8,032 nucleotides of DNA from SLJN01 sp964505385 (GTDB lineage: Bacteria > Bacteroidota > Rhodothermia > Balneolales > Natronogracilivirgulaceae), in assembly GCA_964505385.1 (NCBI GenBank), contig CAZDIA010000085.1:1-8032 (forward strand). The letters run 5' to 3'. Each line of letters begins with the position of its first letter. The stretch's first letter is position 1. The notes beneath the pieces were generated by a model. The model had not been told where the DNA came from, did no database searches, and worked only from the letters and a program-made list of their open reading frames with translations. A program made the translations under genes and the position numbers. Positions 7,777 to 8,032 of this stretch are shown here, one piece after another.

Positions 7777-7814
7777 AAAAAGCCATTCCGGATATTCCGG
7801 GATGGCTTTTTTTT
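7777..7814 (+). terminator. Intrinsic terminator of the susCD operon
   Basis: GCCATTCCGG (7782-7791) pairs with CCGGGATGGC (7797-7806) around the loop ATATT, with a single T-G wobble. Eight T residues follow (7807-7814). Five A residues before the stem (7777-7781) lengthen the pairing and would give a U-tract on the opposite strand, so it may work in both directions. It starts 36 bp after the last stop codon of the operon. Confidence 0.93.
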
Positions 7815-7885
7815 ACTGTAAAATCAAAATGAATTATATGCGCAACCCAGAGAAATCATCAATGAAAATAAGAGGGAGAAAGTGA

Positions 7886-7949
7886 TCTCGCAGAGTTACA
7901 CGCCCGCTCCGCGCCGTATCTCGGGGGATTTATACGCAGATGGGCGCAG
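7886..7949. repeat. GC-rich intergenic patch with repeated CGCAGA words
   Basis: This 64-base patch is clearly richer in GC than the AT-rich DNA on either side. CGCAGA occurs at 7889-7894 and 7935-7940, with a related GCGCAG at 7944-7949; each CGCAGA is followed by a CGC a few bases later. CGCCC (7901-7905) and GGGCG (7942-7946) could pair. No gene is visible. The form suggests a short interspersed intergenic repeat, but copy number cannot be judged from one window. Confidence 0.35.
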
Positions 7950-8032
7950 TTGTTCTATAAATATTGCTGTTTTACAATCGAACTTAGGCTTGCAAATACT
8001 TTCCAAAATTTGACATTGCAAAGCTTTTCTTG

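Noticed and set aside
8010..8015. TTGACA, a possible -35 promoter box near the right edge
   Set aside because: The matching -10 position lies outside the window, so no promoter can be supported.

Overview
The window looks like chromosomal DNA of a Bacteroidota/Rhodothermota-group bacterium. The most likely placement is Balneolales or a related marine or halophilic lineage. Reasons: a SusC/SusD outer-membrane uptake pair, a secreted GWxTD-domain lipoprotein (a family found in these phyla), moderate GC, short or weak ribosome binding sites, and strongly acidic secreted proteins, which suggest a saline habitat. The placement is inferred from protein style alone.

Layout. (1) Positions 1-1726 hold the 3' end of a truncated gene (1-209) and a complete GWxTD-domain lipoprotein gene (284-1726). 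They lie 74 bp apart on the same strand, and the last ~30 residues of the first resemble an internal beta-strand segment of the second. (2) Positions 1727-2649 are a 923-bp stretch with no convincing gene. It is AT-rich in its first 300 bases, contains three clear inverted repeats (1818-1843, 2164-2177, 2220-2243), and has a chain of short same-frame open segments (2209-2574) that may be a decayed gene or chance. (3) Positions 2650-7814 are a compact three-gene operon on the + strand: a SusC/RagA TonB-dependent transporter (1021 aa), a SusD/RagB surface lipoprotein (492 aa, 31 bp downstream), and a small, very acidic Calx-beta-like lipoprotein (158 aa, 39 bp downstream). A strong intrinsic terminator follows at 7777-7814. 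(4) Positions 7815-8032 are non-coding and include an unusually GC-rich patch (7886-7949) with repeated CGCAGA words, which looks like an interspersed intergenic repeat.

How the genes work together. SusC forms a TonB-powered barrel with SusD as a lipoprotein lid on the cell surface; together they capture and import an oligomer (glycan or peptide). The third lipoprotein is probably an accessory surface protein of the same complex, in the position of SusE-like or surface-binding proteins. No degradative enzyme, sensor, sigma/anti-sigma pair or hybrid two-component regulator lies in the window, and SusC lacks an N-terminal STN signalling domain, so neither substrate nor regulation can be read from here. 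I found no convincing novel defence or mobile system. The most unusual points are the matched cysteine pairs in SusC and SusD, the palindrome-rich leader region, and the GC-rich repeat.
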